Part shown: piece after piece, positions 28,211 to 37,759 of the stretch | Numbering within the stretch: position 1 is the first letter of the stretch | Layout of the letters: the number at the start of each line of letters is the position of its first letter | Source of the DNA: Flavobacterium sp. Root186 | Lineage (GTDB): Bacteria; Bacteroidota; Bacteroidia; Flavobacteriales; Flavobacteriaceae | Reading direction: 5' to 3' | DNA length: 64,000 nucleotides | Assembly: GCF_001428525.1 (NCBI RefSeq) | Contig: NZ_LMHW01000001.1 | Coordinates: 705 to 64,704 of the forward strand | Made by a program: the position numbers and the translations under genes | The notes under the pieces: generated by a model | What the model was told of the DNA's origin: nothing | What the model saw: only the letters and a program-made list of their open reading frames with translations | Database searches by the model: none

Positions 28211-28812
28211 GATCTTCGGATTAAATGTAATAACGATAATAGAAAAGGAAGATATTCAACCAGTTTGGATCGTAATATTTTAAGGGCTTTACCCATTTGA
28301 TTTTCGACTGTTTTAATTGAGATATTCAATTGATCGGCTATTTGCTGATATTTAAGCTGTTCAAAACGACTCATTTGAAAAATAGTACGGCATTGCGGAG
28401 GCAATTCGCTGATTGCTTTTTGGATGTCGTTTTCGAGTTCTGCTGCCATCATTTGGTTTGATGCATCTTGATTTGAGGATTCCATATTACCTGAATACTG
28501 CAGTTGAAAAGAGTTTTTTATTTTTAGATGTTTGAGGTGATTGAGACTTTCATTATGAACTGACCTGTAGAGATAAGCCTTTAATGAATCATCTATTTGA
28601 AGCTGCTCTTTTTTTTCCCAAATCCTAAAAAATACATTTTGTACAATCTCTTCGGCAATGATATCATCTTTCATAAAAGTATAGGCAAAAGCATGAAGGT
28701 TTCTAAAATACGTTTTAAAAACCTTTTCAAAAGCAGCTTCGTTTCCGTTCTTTATAGAACTGATAGGATCTATATTACTATACTCCACTAATACGTTTTG
28801 ACATTCAATCAA
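28207..28812 (-). CDS. ECF RNA polymerase sigma factor (FecI-like)
   Basis: The 201-residue protein has sigma region 2 at about 25-95 (FKTYFRNLHAFAYTFMKDDIIAEEIVQNVFFRIW) and region 4 at about 130-185 (LPPQCRTIFQMSRFEQLKYQQIADQLNISIKTVENQMGKAL). It is the first gene of the sigma/FecR/STN operon. The single in-operon outer-membrane protein suggests a narrow, partly autoregulatory regulon. The hydrophobic C-terminal tail (LPFLLSLLHLI) is common in Bacteroidota members of the family. Confidence 0.93.
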   Translation of the reverse strand: MIECQNVLVEYSNIDPISSIKNGNEAAFEKVFKTYFRNLHAFAYTFMKDDIIAEEIVQNVFFRIWEKKEQLQIDDSLKAYLYRSVHNESLNHLKHLKIKNSFQLQYSGNMESSNQDASNQMMAAELENDIQKAISELPPQCRTIFQMSRFEQLKYQQIADQLNISIKTVENQMGKALKILRSKLVEYLPFLLSLLHLIRRS

Positions 28813-28849
28813 AGATATATACTTTTTATATTTAATATTATTTTTTTGA

Positions 28850-29131
28850 TTAATTGTAAGAAGGACACGGCTGATCGTATACGATATTATGATTCGCTAA
28901 TAGCTGAATAAATGCATCAATCGTGGTATCGGGATCGAGATCTGTATTCAGGCTAAATTCATAACAGTGAACAATACAGCTCTGATCTGAGAGATACGTA
29001 AACGATAATCCTTTATCTGTTCCTTCGGTAATTACAATTTCGTTACCTATGGTTTTTACACAATTATCTTTTCGGCTAAAGTATTCGAATAGCTGCTGTT
29101 GAAATGTTTGTTTTTCTTGACTTGTTGGCAT
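28850..29131 (-). CDS. Small conserved-type hypothetical protein
   Basis: The 93-residue acidic protein has no signal peptide or membrane segment. It contains three Cys in its C-terminal half (YLSDQSCIVHCYEF and QPCPSYN). The start codon lies 76 bases inside the 3' end of the upstream same-strand hydroxylase-family gene in another frame, so the genes overlap and may be translationally linked. It ends 37 bases before the sigma factor gene. I do not recognise a family. Coding composition and lack of a competing frame support it as real. Confidence 0.55.
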   Translation of the reverse strand: MPTSQEKQTFQQQLFEYFSRKDNCVKTIGNEIVITEGTDKGLSFTYLSDQSCIVHCYEFSLNTDLDPDTTIDAFIQLLANHNIVYDQPCPSYN

Positions 29132-30084
29132 GTTATAGGCTGTTTAAGAGGTTGAGTTGTTTCTTTTTTTAATTTGCTTTTGGCAATAATATCAGGACTT
29201 GCAAAAATGTAATACATCTTTTTCCGGAAACCTTTTGCTTTTTTTACATCGCTGATAATATCCTGAAATTCATGTATATTGAGATATAGCGGATTGAGTT
29301 TGCTTTTGAGTAAACTGGTAATACCATAGCGCGGTTTTTCTTCTTCATATTGAAAAGAACCAAATAAATGATCCCAAATCATAAAAGTCGCACCAAAGTT
29401 CTTATCCAGATATTTTTCCTGACTTCCGTGATGTACACGATGATTAGAAGGAGTTCCGAAATATTTTTCAATAAAAGGATGCAGTTTTCCAATAGCTTCT
29501 GTATGTACCCAAAACTGATATAAAACACTCAGCTGATTGGCAATGAAAAATACGGCTGGATGAAATCCGGCAAAAATTAACGGAATAAAAAACACAATTT
29601 TCATATACTGAAACCAGCTCTGCCTAAAACTTACCGTAAGATTATATTGTTCTGCAGAATGATGTACAACATGAGTCGCCCAGAAAAATCGGCAGTAATG
29701 AGAAATTCGGTGTGTCCAATACGAACTAAAATCATATAATATAAAACACGGAATTAAACTCCACCAATTAAATTCCATTCGATAAGGGAGAATATTATAG
29801 ATTGCAACTACGGCATAAAGCAGTCCCGTTTTCATTATTAAATTAACGGTTAGATTTCCTAAACCTATTAATACAGATCCCAGAGTTTCTTTTTTATCGT
29901 ATTCTTTTCTTTCTAAAAAATAAAAAACAACAAATTCCAGTACGGTAAAAAACAATACAACGGGCAGTGCATAAACAATTAAATTGGGCGCACTTTTTTC
30001 TACTTCATAAATTCTATCCATTGCAATGGGCTTTGCACCAAAAATGGTCAGCTTAACAAACAGGTAATTGATGATTTTGATCAT
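29056..30084 (-). CDS. Fatty acid hydroxylase / sterol desaturase superfamily membrane enzyme
   Basis: The 342-residue protein has four or more membrane helices and the histidine clusters of the di-iron superfamily: HRISHY and HVVHH at about 145-165, then HTEAIGKLHP and NHRVHHG at about 215-245. It probably hydroxylates or desaturates a lipid, and the substrate is not defined by the sequence. The Lys/Gln-rich C-terminal tail after about 300 overlaps the next gene. It follows the DUF6134 gene by 18 bases, so the two are likely cotranscribed. Confidence 0.85.
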   Translation of the reverse strand: MIKIINYLFVKLTIFGAKPIAMDRIYEVEKSAPNLIVYALPVVLFFTVLEFVVFYFLERKEYDKKETLGSVLIGLGNLTVNLIMKTGLLYAVVAIYNILPYRMEFNWWSLIPCFILYDFSSYWTHRISHYCRFFWATHVVHHSAEQYNLTVSFRQSWFQYMKIVFFIPLIFAGFHPAVFFIANQLSVLYQFWVHTEAIGKLHPFIEKYFGTPSNHRVHHGSQEKYLDKNFGATFMIWDHLFGSFQYEEEKPRYGITSLLKSKLNPLYLNIHEFQDIISDVKKAKGFRKKMYYIFASPDIIAKSKLKKETTQPLKQPITCQQVKKNKHFNSSYSNTLAEKIIV

Positions 30085-30102
30085 GATGATTTTTTGATTG
30101 AT

Positions 30103-30780
30103 TTATGCTTTTTGAATGTTGATTGTAAATAATGAATGATGCAATTCGACTTTTTGACATATACCATTCTGGAAATGATAATCATTATAATTTCCGTCAG
30201 GCAATTCAATACGATACGAGTGATTGTCTGTTTTTTTGATCGTTAAAAATTGCTGAAAACTATCTGAATAAACTTTATCTTCACTTACAGGTTCTTTACT
30301 GTAAAGCAGCATAAGGTTATAATTGATATATTTTTGATTAATTTCTCCTTTTTGATTCTCATCTGAAATCTTATAATTTGAATCTATGAACTGCGTTGTT
30401 TTATTGGCTTTTTCTTTTCCGTTAACATGACGCCTTACGTAAGAGGAAATTAATTTTCCATTTTTAAAATAAGAACCTTCTTCTGTTTTTACATTAATAC
30501 CAAAAATCAATCGGGTTTTTACTTCCGAAGAAATTTTCAAAAAGACTTCACCGTTATTATTATTTTGATAAAACTGCATTTGCCCAATGACGGTACCATT
30601 TCGAAGTACATTATAGTTTACAATTTTTTCCTGCGTGTAAGAGATAGCTGTACAAAGAAAAAAGAACAAGACAGATTTTACCTGAAGATTTATTGTTAGA
30701 AAACTGAAAATCTCAAGCAGGGACACGCATTTTTTAAATAACCAAAATAGTAATGCGACAGTGATAATTACAGGTGTCAT
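30103..30780 (-). CDS. DUF6134-like exported protein
   Basis: The region from KIVNYNVLRNGTVIGQMQFY to the end resembles the DUF6134 family: an exported beta-rich protein with a SYVRRHVNGKEKANKTTQF centre and a LPDGNYNDYHFQNGICQKVELHH ending. The start is uncertain. The ATG at 30780 leaves a long hydrophobic N-terminus containing what looks like the true signal (VKSVLFFFLCTAISYTQ). An in-frame GTG at 30726 would place that signal nearer the start. It heads a probable two-gene unit with the hydroxylase-family enzyme. Function is unknown. Confidence 0.7.
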   Translation of the reverse strand: MTPVIITVALLFWLFKKCVSLLEIFSFLTINLQVKSVLFFFLCTAISYTQEKIVNYNVLRNGTVIGQMQFYQNNNNGEVFLKISSEVKTRLIFGINVKTEEGSYFKNGKLISSYVRRHVNGKEKANKTTQFIDSNYKISDENQKGEINQKYINYNLMLLYSKEPVSEDKVYSDSFQQFLTIKKTDNHSYRIELPDGNYNDYHFQNGICQKVELHHSLFTINIQKA

Positions 30781-31295
30781 AAGGCAATTGAGATTAAAAG
30801 TTAATAATTGTACTCTTGCTACAGCAGTAATACAACCGAATAACACTTTACCCCTATTTCAAAATGCATTTTTTTTTCAACTCAAAAAAAGTAATACAGA
30901 AAACAACTCAAAAACCGCAGCTATGGCTTTTGTCACCAATATTTATTTATTGGCAGTATAATAAATGCACCAATTTTGCAGGATGCTAATTTTACAGCTA
31001 TAAATCCATTAAATGATTTTAAAAAAGCATAATAGTCATTAAGGGTCAGGGCAAAATCGTAGTTTTTTATGTATTCAATATTTTTTTAATACTTTTTCTT
31101 ACAATAATAAATTTTTAAAGCTAAAAAAATATCAAAAATGATCTCACAAGACTTTTAAATACCCTAATTCGTATTTTATTACTCCTTACAAAACCCATTA
31201 TTATTCATTTTTGCACAGTTAATCACTTATCCACTTAACCCAAACCATAGTGATTTTCATACTAACTAATTATTAACCAAAAATGAAAACCAAAA
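30781..31295. other. Divergent intergenic region ahead of the second susCD pair
   Basis: This AT-rich stretch of about 500 bp separates the DUF6134 gene from the SusC gene. A CATTTTTG box near 31210 is a weak match to the -7 consensus for the SusC gene. No gene, RNA or repeat was recognised. Confidence 0.35.
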
Positions 31296-34200
31296 ATGAC
31301 AAATTTTATTAGGATTAAAAAAAGTCCTGATTGCGAATCTGTATTTAATTTGAAAAAGAAAATGATGATGCTCTGTGTGTTATTTTCTTTATCTCAGGTT
31401 CATAGCTACGCAATTAGTTCAAAGAGTACAACAAACCCAAAAAATGTACTGGAACAAAAAAACATCAACGGACAAGTTAATGATGAAAATGGTATGCCTC
31501 TGCCGGGAGTTACTATTTTAGAAAAAGGAAGTAAAAATTCCACTTTAACAGATTTTGATGGAAAATTTACTTTAAAAACAGATAATGATAATGCTGTCCT
31601 GATAATATCTTATTTGGGCTATACAACCAAAGAGATTACTTTAAAAGGAGAAACTTCAATTACTGTAAAACTCCAAAAAGCAACAACATCACTAGATGAA
31701 GTTGTGGTTGTAGGGTATGGTAAAATGAAGAAAAAGGATTTAACGGGGGCAATTGTTCAGATAACACCTGATAAACTGGCGAACCAAAATCCGCAGACTG
31801 TTCAGGATATATTAAGAGGTACTCCAGGTTTAAGAGTAGGTTATGACCCATCTGCAAAAGGAGGTGGAAATATCCAAATTCGTGGGCAGACTTCTGTATA
31901 TACCGGTAATGATCAAAAAACGGGAGGACCTCATAATTCACCGCTTATTATTTTAGACGGAATGCAGTTTTATGGTGAACTTTCAGAAATCAATCCTGAT
32001 GATATTGCCCAGCTTGATATTTTAAAAGATGCATCGGCAGCATCTGTATATGGATCGAGAGCGGCGGCAGGAGTTATTCTAATTTCAACCAAAAAAGGTA
32101 AAGCGGGTAAACCTATGATTAGTTTTACTACAAACACAACAATTAGCAATAAAAGTGCCTATCGTGGTGTGTATTCTCCAGAGGGCTATTTAAAATATCG
32201 TGAAGATTGGGAAACTGCCCAAACTTATGGTATCAACACGACAACCGGACAATACGAAGCATGGATATCAGGAACAGTTGCTGCTGGTAAACCTGGGTAT
32301 TTCTCAAATCCTAATGATTTGGGCAAATGGGGGATTACCGAGGCACAATGGTTAGCTTATCAACCAGCTGCTCAAACAACAGGAAAAAGTTCGAAAGAAG
32401 TATGGGGAGCACGTTTGGGATTGAATTTTGATCCTTCTCTAATGGCTAATTTCCTGGCAGATAAAACACACGACTGGAGTGACAGCTCATTTAGAACAGG
32501 GATTAATCGTGACAATAATTTGAGTATTTCCGGAGCAGGCGAAAAGGTTAATTATTATATGTCTTTTGGTTATTTAACCTCAGAAGGAGCAATTGTTGGA
32601 AATGATTATAAAGCAGCTCGTTCTAATATGAAAGTTGATGCTAAAATTACAGATTGGCTTGACTTTGGGGCAAACATTAATTTTCAGGATCGATCAGATG
32701 GAGATATTACCCCTTCTTTAGGTACAAATGCCGGGGATAATAATATGATGAGAACCAGCCCGTTTGGAACTTTTAGAGATGCAAATGGCAATTATGAGAG
32801 ACAGCCAATGGGTAAAAATGTCTCTGGACAGAATTATAACTATTATTACGAACGTCAATTTATTGACAAGGAGACAGGATATACAACGTTGAATTCTATT
32901 TTTAATACAAAAGTAACTTTGCCTTTGGGTATTACATATTCATTTAACATTGCTCCTCGTTATCAATTTTTTCATGATCGTTATTTCAGGTCAACACAAA
33001 ATCCAAACTGGCCTGCAGCTACTACAGGAGCAAATAGAAATAGTGCTATAAGATTTGATTATAACCTGAATAATACCATAACGTGGGATTATACATTTGC
33101 TGAAAAACATCACATCGTGGCAACTTTTGTTCAGGAAGCTGAAGAACGCCGTTATTGGTCAGATGGAATGGATGCTTATAATATTCAGCCTTCAGATGCT
33201 TTAGGGTTTCATCTTGTAAATACTGCAACAATGGCAAATAGTGCAATTAGATCGAACGATACACATGAAACGGCTGATGGATTGATGGCAAGACTTTTCT
33301 ATTCGTTTGATAATCGTTATATGCTTACAGCGACTGTTCGTCGTGATGGATATTCGGCATTTGGGGCTTCAAATCCTTATGCAGTTTTCCCTTCTTTTGG
33401 GGTTGCATGGAACTTTAAAAATGAAAACTGGTTTCCATTGGATGCAATGAGTACCGGTAAATTACGTTTGTCTTGGGGTAAAAATGGAAACAGGTCGCTT
33501 GCAGATCCATACATTTCTCTGGCAAACTTAGTAAATACCGGAACAATGGGGTATTTAGATCCTTCCGGAAAAGCACTTGAGATCAAATATTTAGCGCTTG
33601 ATCGTTTGGCAAACCCAAATCTGGAATGGGAAAAAACAACATCAACAAATATTGGTCTTGACTTAGGTTTCTTAAATGATCGTATTACTGCTACTCTAGA
33701 CCTCTACAGGGCATCTACTCATGATATGATTATGAGTCAGTCCCTTCCTGGTTTCACTGGTTTTTCATCAATTGCAACCAACCTAGGAGAGGTTCAAAAT
33801 CAAGGTCTCGAATTGAGTATTAACAGTCTTAATATGAAAAACCCAAACTTTGAATGGCGTACTACATTTGGAATCTCTTATAACGAAAATAAAATTGTGT
33901 CATTATATGGTAATATGGTAGATATTAAAGATGAAAATGGTAATGTTATCGGAACGCAAGAAGGAAATGATTCTGCTAATGGATGGTTTATAGGCAGACC
34001 TATCACTCAAATTTGGGATTATAGAGTAACCGGAATCTGGCAAAAAGATGAGTGGAGAGAGGCTCGAAGATATGGACAGCGTCCCGGAGACCCAAAAGTT
34101 GCAAACAGCTATACAGCAGATGATGTAGATGCAGTAGATGCAGATGGTACTCCTTATAAAAAAGCGGTTTATAATGAAAAAGATAAGCAGTTTTTAGGGA

Positions 34201-34682
34201 ATTCAAACTCTCCTGTACAGTGGTCACTACGCAATGATTTTAAGATTTATAAAAACTGGGATTTGGCTATCAGCATGTATTCAAATGTGGGAGGCAAATC
34301 ACTTAGTTCAATTTATATGAACACTTTTAACGATGCAAGTTTGTATAAATTCAACTTCAATCCATATGTAAACCCATATTGGACACTTGACAACCCAACT
34401 AATGATTGGGCACGTCTTGATGCTAAAGGCCCTGCAGGAACTCCGGTTGCACCAGGAAGATTGTATGATCGTAGTTTTATTCGTCTGGACAACATTTCGT
34501 TAGCCTATACGCTTCCCAGAGATCTTTTAGATCGTGCGCATATTAAAAATATAAAAATCTATGCTTCTGTTCAGAACGTAGCAACATGGTCTGCTTCTAA
34601 AGAATGGAAATATTTTGGAGATCCGGAAACAGGAGGATTGGCTACACGACAGTTTAATTTAGGTTTTAATTTCCAACTTTAA
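31296..34682 (+). CDS. SusC/RagA-family TonB-dependent transporter (second pair)
   Basis: The 1128-residue protein has a hydrophobic signal at about 22-38, a carboxypeptidase-regulatory-like domain (INGQVNDENGMPLPGVTILEKG, about 55-130), a plug (VGYGKMKKKDLTGAI, then YGSRAAAGVILISTKKG) and a barrel ending FNLGFNFQL. There is no STN domain, so regulation by a FecI/FecR pair is unlikely. The start could also be one of the Met at 22-24. Its SusD partner follows after 13 bases. No glycoside hydrolase, protease or regulator adjoins, so the imported substrate is unknown. Confidence 0.92.
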   Translation: MTNFIRIKKSPDCESVFNLKKKMMMLCVLFSLSQVHSYAISSKSTTNPKNVLEQKNINGQVNDENGMPLPGVTILEKGSKNSTLTDFDGKFTLKTDNDNAVLIISYLGYTTKEITLKGETSITVKLQKATTSLDEVVVVGYGKMKKKDLTGAIVQITPDKLANQNPQTVQDILRGTPGLRVGYDPSAKGGGNIQIRGQTSVYTGNDQKTGGPHNSPLIILDGMQFYGELSEINPDDIAQLDILKDASAASVYGSRAAAGVILISTKKGKAGKPMISFTTNTTISNKSAYRGVYSPEGYLKYREDWETAQTYGINTTTGQYEAWISGTVAAGKPGYFSNPNDLGKWGITEAQWLAYQPAAQTTGKSSKEVWGARLGLNFDPSLMANFLADKTHDWSDSSFRTGINRDNNLSISGAGEKVNYYMSFGYLTSEGAIVGNDYKAARSNMKVDAKITDWLDFGANINFQDRSDGDITPSLGTNAGDNNMMRTSPFGTFRDANGNYERQPMGKNVSGQNYNYYYERQFIDKETGYTTLNSIFNTKVTLPLGITYSFNIAPRYQFFHDRYFRSTQNPNWPAATTGANRNSAIRFDYNLNNTITWDYTFAEKHHIVATFVQEAEERRYWSDGMDAYNIQPSDALGFHLVNTATMANSAIRSNDTHETADGLMARLFYSFDNRYMLTATVRRDGYSAFGASNPYAVFPSFGVAWNFKNENWFPLDAMSTGKLRLSWGKNGNRSLADPYISLANLVNTGTMGYLDPSGKALEIKYLALDRLANPNLEWEKTTSTNIGLDLGFLNDRITATLDLYRASTHDMIMSQSLPGFTGFSSIATNLGEVQNQGLELSINSLNMKNPNFEWRTTFGISYNENKIVSLYGNMVDIKDENGNVIGTQEGNDSANGWFIGRPITQIWDYRVTGIWQKDEWREARRYGQRPGDPKVANSYTADDVDAVDADGTPYKKAVYNEKDKQFLGNSNSPVQWSLRNDFKIYKNWDLAISMYSNVGGKSLSSIYMNTFNDASLYKFNFNPYVNPYWTLDNPTNDWARLDAKGPAGTPVAPGRLYDRSFIRLDNISLAYTLPRDLLDRAHIKNIKIYASVQNVATWSASKEWKYFGDPETGGLATRQFNLGFNFQL

Positions 34683-34695
34683 TAATTATTCAACA

Positions 34696-36696
34696 ATGAA
34701 AAGATATATAAAAAATAAAGTTACAAGACTAGTGCCTTTTGTTCTATTGGCCGTGCTGTCTAGCTCTTGTTCAAAAGATTTTCTCGACTCAGATCCGCTT
34801 TCGTTTTACGAACCCGAAACTACATTTACTACAGAAGCCGGGTTACAAGCAACTTTAGCGCTGTGCGATAAACAGCTGCGTAATAACTATATTCACTTTG
34901 GTTTTTCTGGTGTTAGTGTACCTATTGGTACAGAGTATCTTTTCTCTGACATGGCGCAATATGGAAAAACGGATACGGGTAGTAATATTGCTGATTATGC
35001 TAATACTATTGTTCCTACCGGAGATTATCGAAGAGACGCAGGTGGTGAATCTATTTATCTTGGGTTTATGTGGACTGAAGCTTACACAGGTATTAAAAAT
35101 GCGAATACCGTATTATCGTATATTGGTAGTGTGACAAGTTTATCAGAGGAGGTTAAAAATAAATATATTGGGCAAGCTTATTTTCACAGGTCATACCGTT
35201 ATCTTAATCTGGTTTATCAATTTGGGGATATACCGTTGATTACTAAAATTTTGTCTGTACCAAAGCAAAGCTATTATTCTACTAAAAAAGAAGCCATCAT
35301 TGAAATGATTACAGCAGATATGGAGAAAGCTGTACAATATGTGCCGGAGCAATCAAAAATAGGATATGTAGGTATGGTTAGCAAAGGAGCATGCCGTCAG
35401 TTATTAATTAAATGTTATTTAGCATCTGGAAGATTTGCTGAAGCAGAAGCACAGGCTAATATTTTAATTGGACAATCAGGTTACTCTTTGGTACAAAACA
35501 ATTTAGGAATTTTTGATCCGGGAGGAAATCCTACGGCATGGCCAATAACCAGAAATGTAATCTGGGATTTGCACAGACCAGAGAACAAGGTGATATCTGG
35601 GAATACCGAAGCTATCTTGGTTGCACCAAATGGAGGAGCACAGTCATTTTTAGCATTTGCTTCGATGAGAATTTTTGGACCTAACTGGAATGATGCCAAT
35701 TTAATTACTCCCGACGGTAAAACAGCAGCACCGCGTTTTCCATTTAGTGATAAAACTAATTATAACGCAAAATATGATTATCAAAGAGCAATTGGGCGTG
35801 GTATTGGTACTATCAGTGGTTCTTATTATTCACAGCACCCTATGTGGGTTGTAAATAATATCGAAGATAAGCAGGATCTTAGACATAACAGCACAGTTGG
35901 AAACTGGGTAAATATGGAAGACCTTAAATACGCTCCCGGGCCAGGTGGAAGTGCTACATGGGCTGGGCAAAATTTTAGAATGAGAGAAGCTGGCAAGCTG
36001 CTAGCACAAGATTCTATTCGTGACTGGTTTGATTTCCCTCATTATAAAATCTTTTATCATGATGTCGTAGCAGAAGGTAACCCAGCAGCAAATGATTTTC
36101 AGGGAGCTACTGCCGGATCGAGCGCGCATATGTACATCTATCGTTTAGCAGAAACTTATTTATTACGTGCAGAAGCTCGTTTTTATCAAGGCAATGTTTC
36201 CGGAGCAGCTCAGGATGTGAATGTCGTAAGAGCAAGAGCAAAAGCTTCACAAATGTATGCCACAGTAACTATTGGTGATATTTGTGCAGAAAGAGGAAGA
36301 GAACTTTATATGGAAGAATGGAGAAATGTAGAGTTAAAACGTATTTCACACTGTCTTGCCCTTAGCGGAAAACCAGATGAATGGGGACATACTTATAGTA
36401 TAAGCAATTGGGATAAACAATCTGGAACAGATGCAGCCGGAGGAAGTTATTGGTATCAGCGTATTGTGCATTATACCCTTTACAACAAATATCCGGCCGG
36501 TATTTCTCTTAAACCAGGTGTAAAGTTTTATAGTATGGACAAACGTAATAATTACTGGCCAATCCCATATAGACTTGCTATAGAGCCTAATATTAAAGGT
36601 CAGTTAAGTCAGAACTTTGGTTATGATGGTTACAATGCAGGTGTTAAAGTCTGGGATAAATGGCAGGATGCTGTCGAAGATGAAAGCAAAATTTAA
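34696..36696 (+). CDS. SusD/RagB-family lipoprotein (second pair)
   Basis: The 666-residue lipoprotein (lipobox SSSC, Cys at about 25) has SusD features: DFLDSDPLSFYEPETTFTTEAGLQATL near the start, FHRSYRYLNLVYQFGDIPLIT near 170 and RLAETYLLRAEARFYQGN plus ERGRELYMEEWRNVELKRIS in the C-terminal half. It is 130 residues longer than the galactan-locus SusD because of insertions at about 270-460. That suggests a different, possibly larger ligand. A strong terminator follows. Confidence 0.92.
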   Translation: MKRYIKNKVTRLVPFVLLAVLSSSCSKDFLDSDPLSFYEPETTFTTEAGLQATLALCDKQLRNNYIHFGFSGVSVPIGTEYLFSDMAQYGKTDTGSNIADYANTIVPTGDYRRDAGGESIYLGFMWTEAYTGIKNANTVLSYIGSVTSLSEEVKNKYIGQAYFHRSYRYLNLVYQFGDIPLITKILSVPKQSYYSTKKEAIIEMITADMEKAVQYVPEQSKIGYVGMVSKGACRQLLIKCYLASGRFAEAEAQANILIGQSGYSLVQNNLGIFDPGGNPTAWPITRNVIWDLHRPENKVISGNTEAILVAPNGGAQSFLAFASMRIFGPNWNDANLITPDGKTAAPRFPFSDKTNYNAKYDYQRAIGRGIGTISGSYYSQHPMWVVNNIEDKQDLRHNSTVGNWVNMEDLKYAPGPGGSATWAGQNFRMREAGKLLAQDSIRDWFDFPHYKIFYHDVVAEGNPAANDFQGATAGSSAHMYIYRLAETYLLRAEARFYQGNVSGAAQDVNVVRARAKASQMYATVTIGDICAERGRELYMEEWRNVELKRISHCLALSGKPDEWGHTYSISNWDKQSGTDAAGGSYWYQRIVHYTLYNKYPAGISLKPGVKFYSMDKRNNYWPIPYRLAIEPNIKGQLSQNFGYDGYNAGVKVWDKWQDAVEDESKI

Positions 36697-36767
36697 ACCT
36701 CTTTTATTTGTCTTAAATTGAATTTTGAGCAAAAAATAATCAAATAAAGAAGTTAAAACATTTAAAG

Positions 36768-36800
36768 AAAAAACGAGTTAAATATATTAACTCGTTTTTT
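36768..36800 (+). terminator. Terminator of the second susCD operon
   Basis: A 14-bp A/T-flanked stem (core ACGAGTTAA / TTAACTCGT) with a 5-base loop is followed by a run of T on the plus strand. It lies about 70 bases after the SusD stop codon. Confidence 0.8.
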
Positions 36801-36923
36801 TTATTACTTAAGAATAATAAAAATTTAAATTTATATCTGGATTTTACAAAATCCAAATACTATTATATAACAAAACATCTTTAAACAGAAGTAAATTTGA
36901 GATGCATTACTAAAAAAACTGTT

Positions 36924-37406
36924 ATGAAAAATATTTTAATACTCTTACTATCAATCTTCTTCTTTTCATGTCAACAAAAACAAACTAAGAGCGATTCTGT
37001 TCAAACTTCAGACTCAATTGTTGCAAAAGATTCAATAAATTTAAAAGAAGATAAAGAAGAAAACAAACAAATAGGCGATACTATTTTCATGAATTTTAAA
37101 AATGAAAAGGGTCTTTATATAGCTGAAGGTGCGATAGATTCTATTCATTCGAGAGTGTATGTGAAATTTAAAAATGAAGATTTAGGCGAATTAAAAGCAA
37201 ACATTGTCCCAGCTGGAGGGAAAGGAAATATCCGTTTCAATCAAATTATTTTTCCCAACAAAAACTCAGACGGCCCTTTTGGAATCGATTTGAATACAAA
37301 TCTTGAACAAAAAGGAAATTATGTTTTAATAATAGGCCATTCGCAAATGGCTGATAATCCATTTTATGGTAAATTCACAGTGCAGCTTGAGAATAAAAAG
37401 AAATAA
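36924..37406 (+). CDS. Small lipoprotein of unknown function
   Basis: From the ATG at 36924 the product is 160 residues with a clear lipoprotein signal (MKNILILLLSIFFFSC, Cys at 16). A Ser/Asp/Lys-rich linker follows (17-50), then a beta-rich domain containing GDTIFMNFKNEKGLYIAEGAI and NYVLIIGHSQMADNPFYGKF. An in-frame ATG nine codons upstream would spoil the signal's n-region. The domain could be a small beta-sandwich binding module. No family was recognised. Confidence 0.65.
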   Translation: MKNILILLLSIFFFSCQQKQTKSDSVQTSDSIVAKDSINLKEDKEENKQIGDTIFMNFKNEKGLYIAEGAIDSIHSRVYVKFKNEDLGELKANIVPAGGKGNIRFNQIIFPNKNSDGPFGIDLNTNLEQKGNYVLIIGHSQMADNPFYGKFTVQLENKKK

Positions 37407-37759
37407 TTTAAATTTTCTCAAACTAAAATTCTCTTCCATTTTCCTTGTCCTTTTCTGATACTTCCTTTAGTGAAATCAAATGATTCTGCATATTGGCTTA
37501 TTTTATTTAAACGCTTGAACATAGAGTGTGGTGATTTTGTTGGCTTATGATTTTAAAGTCAACGGGATAAGTTTTTTTATATATTGGGTTGACGAAATCT
37601 CGCAAAGTCGCAGAGCCGCAAAGTTTTTGTTTCTCGCAGATTATTATCCGCCACGAATTCACGAATTTTTTATTTATAATTCGTGAATTCGTGGCGGAAA
37701 AAATCTTTTTAATCTTTTTAATTTGGCTAAAAAATTTACTGCTTAAAGAGAAATTGATT
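37407..37759. other. Intergenic region with Flavobacterium-type palindromic repeat
   Basis: No gene is seen. The stretch holds a CGCAAAGTCGCAGAGCCGCA repeat-like segment at about 37600-37624 and a long perfect palindrome at 37647-37698. It lies between the ends of a small lipoprotein gene (+) and the siderophore operon (-), so the palindrome may also act as the operon's terminator. Confidence 0.5.
37647..37698. repeat. 21-bp perfect inverted repeat, interspersed-type
   Basis: The arms 37647-37667 and 37678-37698 are exact complements (each containing CCACGAATTCACGAATT) with a 10-base AT loop. A GCAAAGTCGCAGAGCC segment precedes it. Palindromes of this type are scattered through Flavobacterium intergenic regions. 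Here it sits just past the last siderophore gene and can form a very stable hairpin flanked by A/T. Confidence 0.75.
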
